A DNA stretch of 64,000 nt from Porticoccus sp038143955. Lineage in GTDB: Bacteria; Pseudomonadota; Gammaproteobacteria; Pseudomonadales; Porticoccaceae. A program made the position numbers and the translations under genes. Below, piece after piece: positions 9,814 to 20,426 of the stretch; within the stretch, counting starts at the first letter, position 1, and each line of letters starts with the position of its first letter. Below the pieces are notes generated by a model, which made no database searches, was not told the DNA's origin, and saw nothing but the letters and a program-made list of their open reading frames with translations. The stretch spans positions 992,001 through 1,056,000 of the forward strand of contig JAYQMT010000005.1 of the NCBI GenBank assembly GCA_038143955.1. Direction: 5' to 3'.

Positions 9814-12669
9814 TTACTCATATTCTGAAACTGGTAAACAGGAGCAGATCAAATTTTTATCTCCATGTACATTATCAATTCTTCCTACAGGAGGCCAGTA
9901 TTTTGAATTTTTCAAAGCGGCAACAGGATAAGCTGCTATCTCCTTTTTATAGCTTCTGTTCCAATTATCAGTTATTAATATCTCTGCGGTATGAGGAGCA
10001 TGGCACAAAGGATTATCATCAGTAGGGTATACACCCTTTTGTATAGAGTCGATCTCTTTCCGAATTTCAAGCATAGCATCACAAAATCTATCAATTTCTT
10101 TTTTTTGATTCACTTTCGGTAGGCTCAATCATCAGAGTTCCTGGAACTGGAAACGACATTGTAGGAGCATGAAAACCATAATCTATTAACCTCTTGGCTA
10201 TATCGTCAACCGTGACACCCACACTATCTTTAATAGCTCGTAAATCTATTATACATTCATGAGCTACTCTATCGTTCTTCCCTGTATATAGAATCTCATA
10301 GGCATCTTTGAGTCGACCTGCAATATAATTAGCATTTAAAATAGCTATCTCTGTTGCATGCCTCAGACCCTTAGATCCCATCATCTTCATATACATCCAT
10401 GTTATTGGTAAAATGCTCGCACTTCCCCATGGGGCCGAAGAAACTGTATTCATGATAGGTTTTTTGGCAAGACTTTTATTTCCTGGTAAATATGGTGCTA
10501 AATGCTGTCTAACTGCAACTGGACCAATACCTGGTCCTCCTCCTCCATGAGGAATGCAAAATGTTTTATGAAGATTCAGATGGGATACATCACCACCAAA
10601 CTCTCCAGGTTTGCAAACCCCAACCATAGCGTTCAAATTAGCGCCGTCTATATAAACTTGCCCACCGTGTTGATGTACTATTTTGCATACCTCGATAACC
10701 CCATCCTCAAATACTCCGTGAGTAGAGGGATAGGTGATCATAATAGCCGCTAAGTTATCTGAATGAAGATCTGCTTTAGAACGAAGTTCATCTAAGTCTA
10801 CATTTCCCATGTCGTCACAAGCAGTAACCACAACTCGCATACCACACATTTGTGCAGATGCAGGATTTGTACCATGCGCTGAACTAGGTATTAAACATAC
10901 ATTACGATGCGACTCGCCTCTACTGGCATGGTACGAGCGTATAGCAAGTAGCCCGGCATATTCACCCTGCGATCCAGCATTCGGCTGCAAAGACACAGCA
11001 TCATAACCGGTAACAACACATAGCATTGACTCAACTTCTTCAATCATTTCGATATAGCCTGAAACTTGATCATTCGGAGCAAAAGGATGAATATTTGCAA
11101 ATTCAGGCCAGCCAACTGGTATCATTTCAGCTGTAGCATTAAGTTTCATTGTGCACGAACCAAGTGGTATCATTGCTCTGTCAAGTGCTATATCTTTGTC
11201 TGAAAGTTTCCGAAGATAACGCAACATTTCTGTCTCTGATTGATATGAATTAAACACTGGATGAGCTAAAGGTTCATCTTCCCGTAAAAGTCTTTTAGGT
11301 ATGCCGCTTTGCGCTGATAATTTAATTTGATCGATGGTCAAATCGGTATTTTTGTCAAATAAACGCCAGAGGCTCTCTATATCATCCAAGGATGTCCTCT
11401 CATCAAGTGAAATACCGAGATTTGAGTCATCAATCATACGTAAATTAAACCCTTTACTAACAGCTAAACTATGGATCTTGGAAGTATATTTACTGGTATT
11501 AATAGTGAGGGTATCGAAGAAACTTTCGTTAACTATCTTACATCCAATTTTTTTTAGTCCGGAAGCTAAAATCGCTGTATAGTTGTGTACTTTTTCTGCG
11601 ATATGCTTTAGCCCGTTTGGGCCATGGTATACTGCGTACATACTAGCCATAACCGCAAGTAATGCCTGAGCAGTACATATATTGCTAGTAGCTTTTTCTC
11701 TACGTATATGCTGCTCTCGAGTTTGTAGTGCTAAACGATATGCTGGCTTACCCGCGCTATCAAGCGATACTCCAACAAGACGACCCGGAAGAGAGCGCTT
11801 AAATGAATTTCTTGTCGCCATATAAGCTGCATGAGGGCCACCAAAACCAAGGGGTATACCAAATCTTTGGGTGCAGCCTATAGCCACATCAGCACCTATT
11901 TCTCCAGGACTTTTCAGTAATAATAAACTCAATATATCTGATGCTATTACTACTAATCCCTCCTTATCATGGACAATATTTGTAATTCTAGAGAAGTCTC
12001 TAATAGTTCCATCTTCTCCTGGACACTGAAGAAGCACTCCAAAAAAATTGAACTTCTCTATCTCTGATAAATCTCCAACAACTATTTTAATGCCAATTGG
12101 TTCTGCACGCGTCTTGATAACTTCTATTGTTTGAGAGTAACAATGCTTATCAACGAAAAAAATCTCTTCTTTGGATTTAGACATTCTTCGGCAAAGCGTC
12201 ATTGCTTCAGCTGCTGCAGTACCCTCATCCAATAATGACGCACTAGCTAAATCCATACCTGTAAGACTAACAATCATTGTCTGAAAGTTGAATAAAGCCT
12301 CTAATCGACCTTGAGAAATTTCAGGTTGATAGGGAGTATAAGCGGTATACCAAGCAGGGTTTTCAAATACATTTCGCAATATTACATTCGGAGTAATTGT
12401 ATTGTAGTAACCTTGTCCAATAAAACTCTTTAATACTTTATTTTTTTTGGCAACGATACCTAGATTATTTAGTGCCTCTGTTTCAGTAATTGCATCGTCT
12501 AGATCAAGACTTTCTGAAAGGAGAATTTTTTTGGTACCACTGCGCTTATGAATAAATCTATAGACTCGTAGCCTAAACTTTCAAGCATTTTCGTCTTATC
12601 TTCATCACATACTCCTATATGACGACCAATAAATTCACTGTTATTAGATAAATTTACTAAAGATTTCAT
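9814..12669 (-). CDS. gcvP: Glycine decarboxylase (P-protein), frameshifted twice
   Basis: PLP-dependent P-protein of the glycine cleavage system, decarboxylating glycine and passing the aminomethyl group to the lipoyl arm of H-protein. Translation from an ATG at 12669 starts MKSLVNLSNNSEFIGRHIG. The PLP lysine motif is in DVSHLNLHKTFCIPHGGGGP. The C-terminus contains MSFPVPGTLMIEPTESESK followed by KEIDRFCDAM. Two breaks are present: a T7 run at 12526-12532 (one base missing, around VVPKKILLSESLDL) and a T8 run at 10099-10106 (one base extra). Correcting both gives about 951 residues, typical of the single-chain P-protein. gcvT lies directly upstream (34 bp). gcvH, usually beside them, is absent here. 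Confidence 0.92.
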
Positions 12670-12703
12670 GGGATGGTATCTCTATTTATTAATTAAAAAA
12701 AAT

Positions 12704-13837
12704 TTATCCGCGAAAATAACGTCTTGGAACAAATGGCATTTTTTGAACAGAAACAGCTAGAACTTTTCCGCGCACGAGTGCTCCTAATTCTTCACCTATA
12801 TTAGAGTACTTGATTTCTACATACCCTATTGCAATTGGAGCATTCAAACTTGGCCCAAACCCACCACTAGTAACGATGCCAATTACCTTGCCTTCACTAT
12901 TTACTAACTCGGCCCCCTCTCGGATAGGTGCTTTTCCTAATACTTTTAAGCCAATACGTTTTTTTTTGGTACCTTGTTCTAGTTCCTCCAATATAGTCTT
13001 GGAACCAAGAAAACCCCCATATTTTTTACCATATATTCGACGAGATTTACTAATACTCCAGACTAAAGAAGCTTGTACAGGTGATGTTGTTGAATCAATA
13101 TCGTGGCCATAAAGACAAAGCCCAGCCTCTAATCTTAGAGAGTCTCTAGCGCCCAATCCAATGGCTTTTACCTGCTTAAAAGATAGTAATTTCTTAGCTA
13201 AGATTGTAGCAGAATCCGCAGGAACTGAAATCTCAAATCCATCCTCTCCTGTATAACCAGAACGAGTAACATAACAGTCTATTCCAGCTAAATTGACACA
13301 ACAACCCGACATGAATGGTAATTCTTTTAGAGCTGGAGCTAGTTCCTGCATAACATTTATTGCTTCAGGACCTTGGAGAGCTAATAGTGCTCGATTATCT
13401 AACCAATCGATATCTAGATCCTTTAAATTATTTCTCAAGTGCTTCAAATCTCTCTCTTTGCAATCTGCATTAACTACTAGAAAAAAACAATTTTTTGACC
13501 AGCGCACAATCATTAAATCGTCTAGAATCCCTCCTTGATCATTAGTCAATAATGCATAAGTTTGCTGATTAACATTAAGAGCTTCCAAGTCAACAGGGAC
13601 TAATGCCTCTAATGCTTGGGTTGCTCCATTCCCAGTGATTGTAATTTGACCCATATGAGAAACATCAAATAATCCTGCATTCTTTCTAGTATGAAGATGT
13701 TCTATTTTTACACCATCTGGATAATTAACTGGCATTTCATAACCAGCGAATGAAACCATACGAGCACCCAACTCTACATGTAATTCTTTGAGAGGAGTAA
13801 CCTTGAGTTGGATTGTTTCGTTATTTGACATAACCAT
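12704..13837 (-). CDS. gcvT: Aminomethyltransferase (T-protein) of the glycine cleavage system
   Basis: Transfers the methylene group from aminomethyl-lipoyl H-protein to tetrahydrofolate and releases ammonia. The intact 377-residue product shows the N-terminal HVELGARMVSFAGYEMPVNY, FDVSHMGQI, and the folate-site region YTGEDGFEISVP, then GLGARDSLRLEAGLCLYGHD and a C-terminal RRYFRG tail. Start is ATG at 13837, with another ATG two codons later. It precedes gcvP by 34 bp on the same strand and is probably cotranscribed with it. The upstream 180 bp was examined for a glycine riboswitch without a convincing match. Confidence 0.94.
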   Translation of the reverse strand: MVMSNNETIQLKVTPLKELHVELGARMVSFAGYEMPVNYPDGVKIEHLHTRKNAGLFDVSHMGQITITGNGATQALEALVPVDLEALNVNQQTYALLTNDQGGILDDLMIVRWSKNCFFLVVNADCKERDLKHLRNNLKDLDIDWLDNRALLALQGPEAINVMQELAPALKELPFMSGCCVNLAGIDCYVTRSGYTGEDGFEISVPADSATILAKKLLSFKQVKAIGLGARDSLRLEAGLCLYGHDIDSTTSPVQASLVWSISKSRRIYGKKYGGFLGSKTILEELEQGTKKKRIGLKVLGKAPIREGAELVNSEGKVIGIVTSGGFGPSLNAPIAIGYVEIKYSNIGEELGALVRGKVLAVSVQKMPFVPRRYFRG

Positions 13838-14016
13838 AATATTCTAGACACGCATGATAATTAGAATTTACACTATATTATTAATAAAGAATAATTTTAA
13901 TGGTGTGCATCCTTCGGTAGATTGAATATCTTATCCAGAAGGGCTGAAGCTAGTGAGAAAATTTAATTTTAAACTTTACGATATACTCTGCAGAAGCTTA
14001 CATTTTATATTCTATA

Positions 14017-14721
14017 CTAGCCGCATTTTGAATCACCGCAATTCAAGCAAGTCATGCATCCGTCCATCAAAATGACAGCTTTTGTCATGCACTTTCCGCA
14101 AAGGCTTGCGCTAGCTGGAAATGCACCATCTGTTTTACCATTTTCAGAAAGTCTAGATTCTCTAGCATCATACTCCGCCCTTTTTTCGGCAAGAACTGCT
14201 CTCTGACTTTCTGTAATCTCTCCAACTTTCATCATACCAATTTTAGTTAGATGATCTTCTATAGCTTCACCAATTTCTGCAACCAGAGAGGGCATAAATT
14301 TCCCGCCACGCTTGAAATAGCCACCCTGAGGGTCAAATACAGCTTTCAGTTCTTCTGCCAGAAAAGTGCAATCTCCGCCTTTTCGGAAGACAGCTGAAAT
14401 TACTCTAGTAAGTGCTACGACCCATTGAAATTGCTCCATATTCTTTGAGTTGATAAAAATCTCAAAAGGACGACGTTGCTCACTATCCGTTCCTGGATTC
14501 AGAATAATATCATTAATAGTTATATATAAAGCATGTTCAGACTGTGGTGTTTTTACTTTATAGGTCGATCCGTGCAATTCTTCAGGACGACTTACGTGTT
14601 CAGTCATCTTTTCAATTGCCTGCTCTAAGTCAACTTCTGATGTCGGCTCCTCGGGCAAATTTGCGTCATTTGATGGTGTTAAAACTTTATAGCTTACAAT
14701 TTTTTTATCTAACTTTATCAT
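14017..14721 (-). CDS. nrdJb: Class II ribonucleotide reductase accessory chain NrdJb (TSCPD domain)
   Basis: Second chain of the split adenosylcobalamin-dependent ribonucleotide reductase known from Pseudomonas, where nrdJa and nrdJb are adjacent ORFs. The 234-residue product carries a TSCPD-type domain (FEIFINSKNMEQFQWVVALT, VFRKGGDCTFLAEELK, FDPQGGYF). It ends in a cysteine-rich tail with CGKC, CMTCLNC and DSKCG, likely redox or metal-binding. It starts 16 bp after the nrdJa stop, so the two are surely one operon. The split is unlikely to be a sequencing artefact. nrdJa ends with the natural EGYYGKF tail, a gap separates the genes, and nrdJb has its own start. Confidence 0.88.
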   Translation of the reverse strand: MIKLDKKIVSYKVLTPSNDANLPEEPTSEVDLEQAIEKMTEHVSRPEELHGSTYKVKTPQSEHALYITINDIILNPGTDSEQRRPFEIFINSKNMEQFQWVVALTRVISAVFRKGGDCTFLAEELKAVFDPQGGYFKRGGKFMPSLVAEIGEAIEDHLTKIGMMKVGEITESQRAVLAEKRAEYDARESRLSENGKTDGAFPASASLCGKCMTKAVILMDGCMTCLNCGDSKCG

Positions 14722-14737
14722 AATATTGGATACTCAA

Positions 14738-16887
14738 TTAAAATTTACCGTAATAACCTTCTTTTAAGGCATCAAACAAGTTTGCAGCAGTGTGTGTTTC
14801 TCCATCATACTCAACCTCTTCATTTCCTTTTACTTCAACGGAAGAACCATCTTCTAGACTGAACTGGTAAGTAGTGTTTTCTAAATCTTTTTCTGTCACC
14901 AGTACACCCTGAAATGCCTCTGGATTGAACCGAAATGTTGTACAACCTTTTAATCCTTTTTCGTAAGCGTAAAGATATATATCTTTGAAATCCTCAAAAT
15001 CACAATCGGTAGGAACATTAATAGTCTTCGATATTGAAGAATCTATCCACTTTTGTGACGCTGCTTGAACGTCGACATGATTCTTTGGCTGAATATCTGC
15101 GCTAGAAACAAAATACTCAGGGAGAGTTTCTGCATCGTTTTCTGCAAAAGGCATAGCTGCTTGATTAATTAGCTCACGATAAGCTAATAGCTCATAAGAA
15201 AAAACATCTACTTTTTCCTTAGATTTTTTTCCTTCTCTTATTACGTTACGTGAGTAATGGTGTGCGAAACTCGGCTCGATGCCATTACTAGCATTGTTTG
15301 CAAGCGACAGAGATATAGTTCCAGTTGGAGCAATAGACGAATGATGGGTAAATCTACAGCCGACATCTGCAAGCTCTGCAACCAGATTTGGATCAATTTT
15401 TGCAATCTTTTCCATATATTGACTGTATCGAGCGTGAAGCAATCTACCTTTTATTTTTCCCCTACAGATATACCGTCTTTAGACATTTTTGGACATTTGC
15501 GAAGCATTGCCTCAGTTACCTCGAAGTCCTCATCCATTATTGGCGCAGGCCCCTTTTCTTTGGCTAAACTTAAGCCTGTACGCCAACCAGCTAAGGCTAA
15601 TTCACGAGAGACTTCTTCTGTAAACACAAGTGATTCATCGGATCCATAAGGCATAGTAAGCATTGTCATAGTGGAACCAAGGCCCAAAAAACCCATTCCG
15701 TGGCGACGTTTATTCATAATCGCTTCTCGTTGACCCTCAAGTGGCAAGCCATTAACTTCCACTACATTATCGAGCATACGAGTGAATACAGAAACTACTT
15801 CTCTATATCCGTTCCAATCAAATTTAGCTTTCTTTGTGAAAGGATCTTTAACGAACTTTGTTAGATTAATGGAGCCTAATAAACAACTCCCATATGGAGG
15901 GAGTGGTTGCTCACCACAAGGGTTGGTTGCTCGAATATTTTCACAAAACCAATTATTATTATCTTGATTTACCTTATCAATTAAAATAAATCCTGGTTCT
16001 GCATAATCATATGTGGACGTCATTATTACGTTCCATAGATGTTTAGCTTTTACAGTCTTATATATACGGCATGCAATTAAGCCTTCGTTATTTGCAGCGT
16101 ATCCTTTTAATGTTGGAAAATCTCTCCATAATAAGCTGTCATCTTCCAGACTAACCTCACCCTGGTCTACTTCTTTCTGCAATACAGGGAAACTCAGCGG
16201 CCAGTCTTCATCATTTTTGACGGCCTCCATGAATCCCTCTGTTATCAAAAGCGACATATTGAACTGTCTGAGTCTTCCATCTTCTCGTTTAGCTTTTATA
16301 AAATCTACTACATCTGGATGGCTTACATCGAAGGTTGCCATTTGAGCGCCGCGACGTCCACCCGCAGATGAGACGGTAAAACACATTTTATCGAAAATAT
16401 CCATGAATGAGAGAGGGCCGGAAGTATACGCTCCAGCACCAGAAACGTATGCGCCTTTTGGTCGCAAGGTCGAAAACTCGTAGCCAATACCGCAACCTGC
16501 TTTTAGAGTGAGGCCAGCCTCTACATTTTTGTTAAGGATATCCAGCATAGAGTCTTCTACAATTCCAGAAACAGTGCAGTTGATCGTGGAGGTTGCTGGT
16601 TTATGCTCTAACGCACCCGCATTAGATATTATTCTGCCTGCAGGAATTGCACCATTTCTTAAAGCCCATAAAAAACGCTCATACCAAATTTCTCTTTTTC
16701 CCTTATCTTCAACTTCTGAAAGAGCTTTTGCCACACGCCTGTAGGTTTCATCAATATTTTCATCAACCGGCTCGCCCTGTTTGTTTTTTAACCTATATTT
16801 TTTATCCCAGATATCTGACGATGCGTCTTGAAGTTTGATATCTATAATTTGTGATTTATCGCCCGTCTGTATAGCTTCAATAGACAT
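14738..16887 (-). CDS. nrdJa: Adenosylcobalamin-dependent (class II) ribonucleotide reductase NrdJa, frameshifted
   Basis: Makes deoxyribonucleotides using a cobalamin-generated radical, independent of oxygen. Visible are LKAGCGIGYEFSTLRPKGA, SSAGGRRGAQMATFDVSHPD, the active-site segment ATNPCGEQPLPPYGSCLLGS near residue 345 and GMGFLGLGSTMT. TGTISLSLANNASNGIEPSF and the C-terminal EGYYGKF also fit. The frame breaks at a T5 run at 15454-15458 (one base missing), between KDGISVGEK and RLLHARYSQYMEK. The corrected product is about 716 residues, close to Pseudomonas NrdJa. A pair of NrdR-like boxes lies about 140-190 bp upstream. No class I reductase is in the window. Confidence 0.92.
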
Positions 16888-17029
16888 AATATTTAGATTT
16901 CCCTTTATCCTGGTATTTTATGATATTGTTTAGTACATTTTCTATTCAGCTTTTATTAAAAGCGATAGACTAAAAGTCATAATTTGTATGATATTTTTAA
17001 ACATCAAAACAATATAATCAGTTTTAAGT

Positions 17030-17045
17030 ATACAAGATATAGTGT
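17030..17045 (-). promoter_or_regulatory. NrdR-box-like palindrome 1 upstream of nrdJa
   Basis: The 16-mer ATACAAGATATAGTGT agrees with the NrdR operator consensus acaCWATATATWGTGT at 14 of 16 positions. NrdR is the zinc/ATP-cone repressor of ribonucleotide reductase genes in most bacteria. The site is 143 bp from the nrdJa start and is paired with a second box exactly 32 bp further upstream. Function is inferred from sequence and position. Confidence 0.65.
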
Positions 17046-17061
17046 TTGTTTCAGAAAAAAA

Positions 17062-17077
17062 ACACTACAGGTTGTAT
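17062..17077 (-). promoter_or_regulatory. NrdR-box-like palindrome 2 upstream of nrdJa
   Basis: The 16-mer ACACTACAGGTTGTAT matches the NrdR consensus at 12 of 16 positions. Its start is 32 bp from box 1, about three helical turns, which is the usual spacing of NrdR box pairs. Weaker than box 1; the spacing is what makes it credible. Confidence 0.6.
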
Positions 17078-17356
17078 TATAAAAAAATTTATAATTTTTG
17101 ACCTATATATTCTTTGGTTTTCTATTTCGAGCTTTAACAAACAATAGCTTAGAGGGGGTACTGAAACTAATTGGTACCTATTTTAGGCTAAACAAATCAG
17201 CATAAAATGACCAATATGAATTTTTGGTCAAGAAAAATTTTTATTTTATAAGTTGAAAATCTTATTTTTCTAAATTAATAGCTAAAAGTCCTTGGGAGAA
17301 AGAAAAATTAAAAAGGTCCCCAAATGTAGGAGGCTAGATATCTGATTGATTAAAAT
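17078..17356. other. Non-coding stretch between the nrdJ promoter region and scoB
   Basis: About 280 bp without a supported gene. It holds the distal nrdJ upstream region and the scoB 3' side. The only structure I can point to is the inverted repeat at 17208-17230, listed separately. The rest is low-complexity AT-rich sequence. Confidence 0.5.
17208..17230 (-). terminator. Possible terminator hairpin downstream of scoB
   Basis: Inverted repeat TGACCAA / TTGGTCA (7 bp) with a 9-nt loop, followed on the minus strand by TTTTATG. It lies about 130 bp past the scoB stop. The stem is short and the T tail modest, so it may not function. Confidence 0.35.
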
Positions 17357-18013
17357 CTAAAACTTCATTTCTGGAACATTTTGTGGGACAACCAGAGCAC
17401 CAGCAGTTTTTTCAACAATTTCTTCAACAGATACCCCTGGTGCTCGCTCTATTAGATGAAATTTACCTTCACGTATTTCCAAATATGCTAGATCAGTTAA
17501 AACCTGCTTAATACATCCTGCTCCAGTCAAAGGGAGTGAACAACTTGATAACAATTTAGAATTACCATACTTATCGGCATGCGTCATCATCACAACTATG
17601 TTGTCAGCACCAGCTACAAGATCCATAGCTCCACCCATACCTTTTATAAGCTTTCCAGGAATCATCCATGAAGCGATATTCCCGGAAGAATCAACCTCAA
17701 AAGCACCTAGGACCGTTAGGTCGACATGACCGCCTCTTATCATTGCGAAAGATTCAGATGAAGAAAAAATTGATGCACCAGTAGCTGTAGTTACTGTTTG
17801 TTTTCCTGCATTAATTAAGTCTGCATCAACTTCATCTTCTGTTGGGAAGGGACCCATGCCAAGCAAACCATTTTCAGACTGCAACATAACTTCCATTCCA
17901 TCTGGAACGTGGTTTGCAACAAGTGTTGGTATTCCAATACCTAAATTAACGTAATAGCCATCCTGGAGCTCACGAGCAACTCGAATAGCCATTTGATCTC
18001 GAGAAAGTGACAT
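17357..18013 (-). CDS. scoB: 3-oxoacid CoA-transferase subunit B
   Basis: Beta chain of succinyl-CoA:3-ketoacid CoA-transferase, which activates acetoacetate with CoA from succinyl-CoA. The 218-residue product is intact and has the family glutamate motif in LQSENGLLGMGPFP near residue 45, GIGIPTLVANHVP near 25, VLGAFEVD, and the C-terminal VPEMKF. It starts 14 bp after the scoA stop, so scoA and scoB form one operon. A related acetate/butyrate CoA-transferase beta chain is a less likely alternative. Confidence 0.92.
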   Translation of the reverse strand: MSLSRDQMAIRVARELQDGYYVNLGIGIPTLVANHVPDGMEVMLQSENGLLGMGPFPTEDEVDADLINAGKQTVTTATGASIFSSSESFAMIRGGHVDLTVLGAFEVDSSGNIASWMIPGKLIKGMGGAMDLVAGADNIVVMMTHADKYGNSKLLSSCSLPLTGAGCIKQVLTDLAYLEIREGKFHLIERAPGVSVEEIVEKTAGALVVPQNVPEMKF

Positions 18014-18027
18014 TATTATTTCTCCGA

Positions 18028-18728
18028 TTAGTTTTCGCGTACAGTACGCAATTCGATACGTTTCTCAAACGTTCCTTGTATTAAACGATCTACATAAATC
18101 CCAGGAGTATGCACATGCATTGGATCCAGTTCACCTGGCTCAACAATCTCTTCGACTTCTAAGACTGTTATTTTTCCAGCTGTTGCAGCCATAGGATTAA
18201 AATTCATAGCAGTGTGACGATAGATAGCATTACCAAAGCGATCCGCTTTCCAAGCCTTAACTATTGCGAAGTCACCAGTAATAGACTCTTCAAGTATATA
18301 CTTGCGTCCATCAAATTCACGTACATCTTTACCTTTTGCTATATCGGTACCACACCCAGTAGCAGTATAAAAAGCAGGTATCCCAGCTCCACCGGCACGC
18401 ATTTTTTCCGCCAACGTACCCTGTGGAGTCAACTCTACTTCTAATTTTCCCGAAAGTAGCTGCTCCTCAAACATTTTATTCTCTCCCACGTAAGAGGATA
18501 CCATTTTCTTAATTTGATGATCATCCAAGAGCACTCCAAGACCAAGACCATCGCAACCACAATTATTAGAGATAATCGTCAACTCTTTAGTACCCATTTT
18601 TTTATTTCTTTGATCAAATTCTCAGGTATACCGCAGATACCGAAGCCGCCCGCAATCACTGTCATTCCATCTGTGAGCCCTTCCATCGCCTCTTCGTAGG
18701 TGCTAACCACCTTGTCGAAACCTGCCAT
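18028..18728 (-). CDS. scoA: 3-oxoacid CoA-transferase subunit A, frameshifted near the N-terminus
   Basis: Alpha chain of succinyl-CoA:3-ketoacid CoA-transferase. From the ATG at 18728 the first frame reads MAGFDKVVSTYEEAMEGLTD, then the glycine-rich IAGGFGICGIPENLI. It breaks at a T7 run at 18597-18603, where one base is missing. After correction EIKKMGTKELTIISNNCG continues through YVGENKMFEEQLLSGKLEVE and GGAGIPAFYTATGCGT. Corrected length is about 233 residues, normal for the family. The upstream 140 bp contains no other gene. Confidence 0.9.
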
Positions 18729-18867
18729 GAGACTATACTCCCTTTATTTTAATTTCTTGTTATTCTAGATTAAAACATTTAGTGTTTTTAAAAACATTGC
18801 GAAGGATCCTACATGAGAGGAGATTTATCAAGATTAAAATTCCTTTTCATCAATTTTAATTTTTTTC

Positions 18868-19173
18868 TTAAGAATGAAAATCCTCAATTGGTTGCACTAA
18901 AACCCAAGGTTTTACAACTACAGACCACAATATTATTTCATCATTAAGCCATAATTGGGCCTGCTGATCACTTACTCTATGAACCATATTATCTGACATC
19001 CATTCTTCAATTTGAATTTTATTATCCAAGGACATCTCCAAAGCCACATCGATCAAATCTAATTTAGAGGATACATAAATGACTGTACCGTTAGCAAAGA
19101 AGACCTCTAACTCTCTCCAAGTAATTTTAGCTGTCTGGATATTTAGTTCATTTCGATCCATTCTATAATCCAA
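18868..19173 (-). CDS. DUF2288 family protein
   Basis: Small protein (101 residues) matching the DUF2288 pattern known from Pseudomonas and relatives: INIQTAKI-type start, ITWRELEVFFANGTVIYVSS, WMSDNMVHRVSDQQAQLWL and a C-terminal VVVKPWVLVQPI. The true start may be the ATG four codons further in (MDRNELN). No enzymatic motif or membrane segment is visible and the function is unknown. It stands alone between scoA and the BaiN-like gene on the same strand. Confidence 0.8.
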   Translation of the reverse strand: MDYRMDRNELNIQTAKITWRELEVFFANGTVIYVSSKLDLIDVALEMSLDNKIQIEEWMSDNMVHRVSDQQAQLWLNDEIILWSVVVKPWVLVQPIEDFHS

Positions 19174-19229
19174 AAATGATTATTTAAAATATATTTTTTG
19201 ATTCTCAAAGTATGAAGATTATCAAAAAT

Positions 19230-20426
19230 CTAAACAACCTCTCCTGCAACATAGCCAGATGCCCATGCCCACTGGAAGTTAAAGCCTCCAAGATGGCCAG
19301 TCACATCCAATACTTCACCAATAAAATATAAATCCTTTTTTATTTTACTTTCCATTGTCTTAGACGAAATATCAGAAGTATCCACTCCTCCCAATGTAAC
19401 CTCAGCGGTGCGATAGCCCTCTGTTCCAGATGGCCTTAATTTCCAATTATGTATTTTATCAGAAAGCTCTTTTAATAATAGATCTGGGAGTTGAGCAATT
19501 GGTATCTCTTTTCTTTCTGGCCACCAAATATTTTGAAGCTCTATAACTAATTTTTTTGGTAAAAATGGATATAAAATTGATCTTAAAAGTATCTTTGGTT
19601 GTTTTTGTTTTTGTTCTAATAAAAGCTTCATGCAATCTATTGAAGGCATAAGATTAATTTCTATTTCATCGCCCTCCTTCCAATAGCTAGATATTTGAAG
19701 TACTGCTGGCCCACTTAGGCCGCGATGAGTAAATAATATATTTTCATAGAATTCATGTTTATGTAAGGAAAGACGAGCACATAAAGATATCCCAGATAGT
19801 TTTTTCAATATCAACTTAAATTTATCTGTAAATACAAAAGGCACCAAAGCAGGCCGAAGTGAAGTGATTGTATGCCCAAATATTTTTGCTATTTCATAAC
19901 CAAAATCAGTGCCGCCTAGTGTTGGCACAGAGAGCCCGCCGGTTGCTATAACTAGTGACTTAGCTGTAAATTTCTCTTTACAGGTTTCAATTATGAAGTG
20001 CTCTTTATGTTCATATTTTTTAATCGTACAGTTTGTTTTTATTATGACTTGAGATTTTTTAGCCTCAGCAAGCAACATATTCAAGATATCTTTTGATGAA
20101 TTATCGCAAAATAATTGACCAAAAGCTTTTTCATGATAATTGATGTCATACTTTTTAACTAATTCTATAAAATCATTATTTGTATAACGAGTAAGAGCTG
20201 ACTTACAAAATTTTGAATTGTTTGATAAAAACTTATCTGAATCCATATAAAGATTAGTGAAGTTACAACGACCACCGCCAGACATAAGTATTTTTTTACC
20301 GGGCCTGTTCGATGTTTCTAAAATGAGAACTCTGCGACCACGCTTTCCAGCTGTAATGGCGCACATTAAACCGGCGGCACCAGCACCTATTATTATTACA
20401 TCCCATGCGTCCAAAAAAACCTCCAT
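19230..20426 (-). CDS. BaiN/YhiN (HI0933)-family flavoprotein, aminoacetone oxidase-like
   Basis: FAD-binding protein of the HI0933 family, 398 residues, full length. The N-terminal dinucleotide fold IIGAGAAGLMCAI is followed by KKILMSGGGRCNFTNL, which is typical of the family. Also present are LVIATGGLSVPTLGGTDFGY, FTHRGLSGPAVLQIS and the C-terminal EVLDVTGHLGGFNFQWAWAS. Family members are annotated as aminoacetone oxidase-like or, for BaiN, as bile-acid reductases in gut bacteria. The substrate here is not known. Confidence 0.85.
   Translation of the reverse strand: MEVFLDAWDVIIIGAGAAGLMCAITAGKRGRRVLILETSNRPGKKILMSGGGRCNFTNLYMDSDKFLSNNSKFCKSALTRYTNNDFIELVKKYDINYHEKAFGQLFCDNSSKDILNMLLAEAKKSQVIIKTNCTIKKYEHKEHFIIETCKEKFTAKSLVIATGGLSVPTLGGTDFGYEIAKIFGHTITSLRPALVPFVFTDKFKLILKKLSGISLCARLSLHKHEFYENILFTHRGLSGPAVLQISSYWKEGDEIEINLMPSIDCMKLLLEQKQKQPKILLRSILYPFLPKKLVIELQNIWWPERKEIPIAQLPDLLLKELSDKIHNWKLRPSGTEGYRTAEVTLGGVDTSDISSKTMESKIKKDLYFIGEVLDVTGHLGGFNFQWAWASGYVAGEVV

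Noticed and set aside
13838..14016. Possible glycine riboswitch before gcvT (CTACCGAAGGATGCA motif on the minus strand)
   Set aside because: The ACCGAAGG core is present, but the CTCTCAGG-type partner, the flanking GGAGAG stem and tandem aptamers are not recognisable.
14721..14738. nrdJa/nrdJb boundary as another sequencing frameshift
   Set aside because: There is a natural C-terminus, a gap and a new start, and the same two-gene arrangement is known in Pseudomonas.
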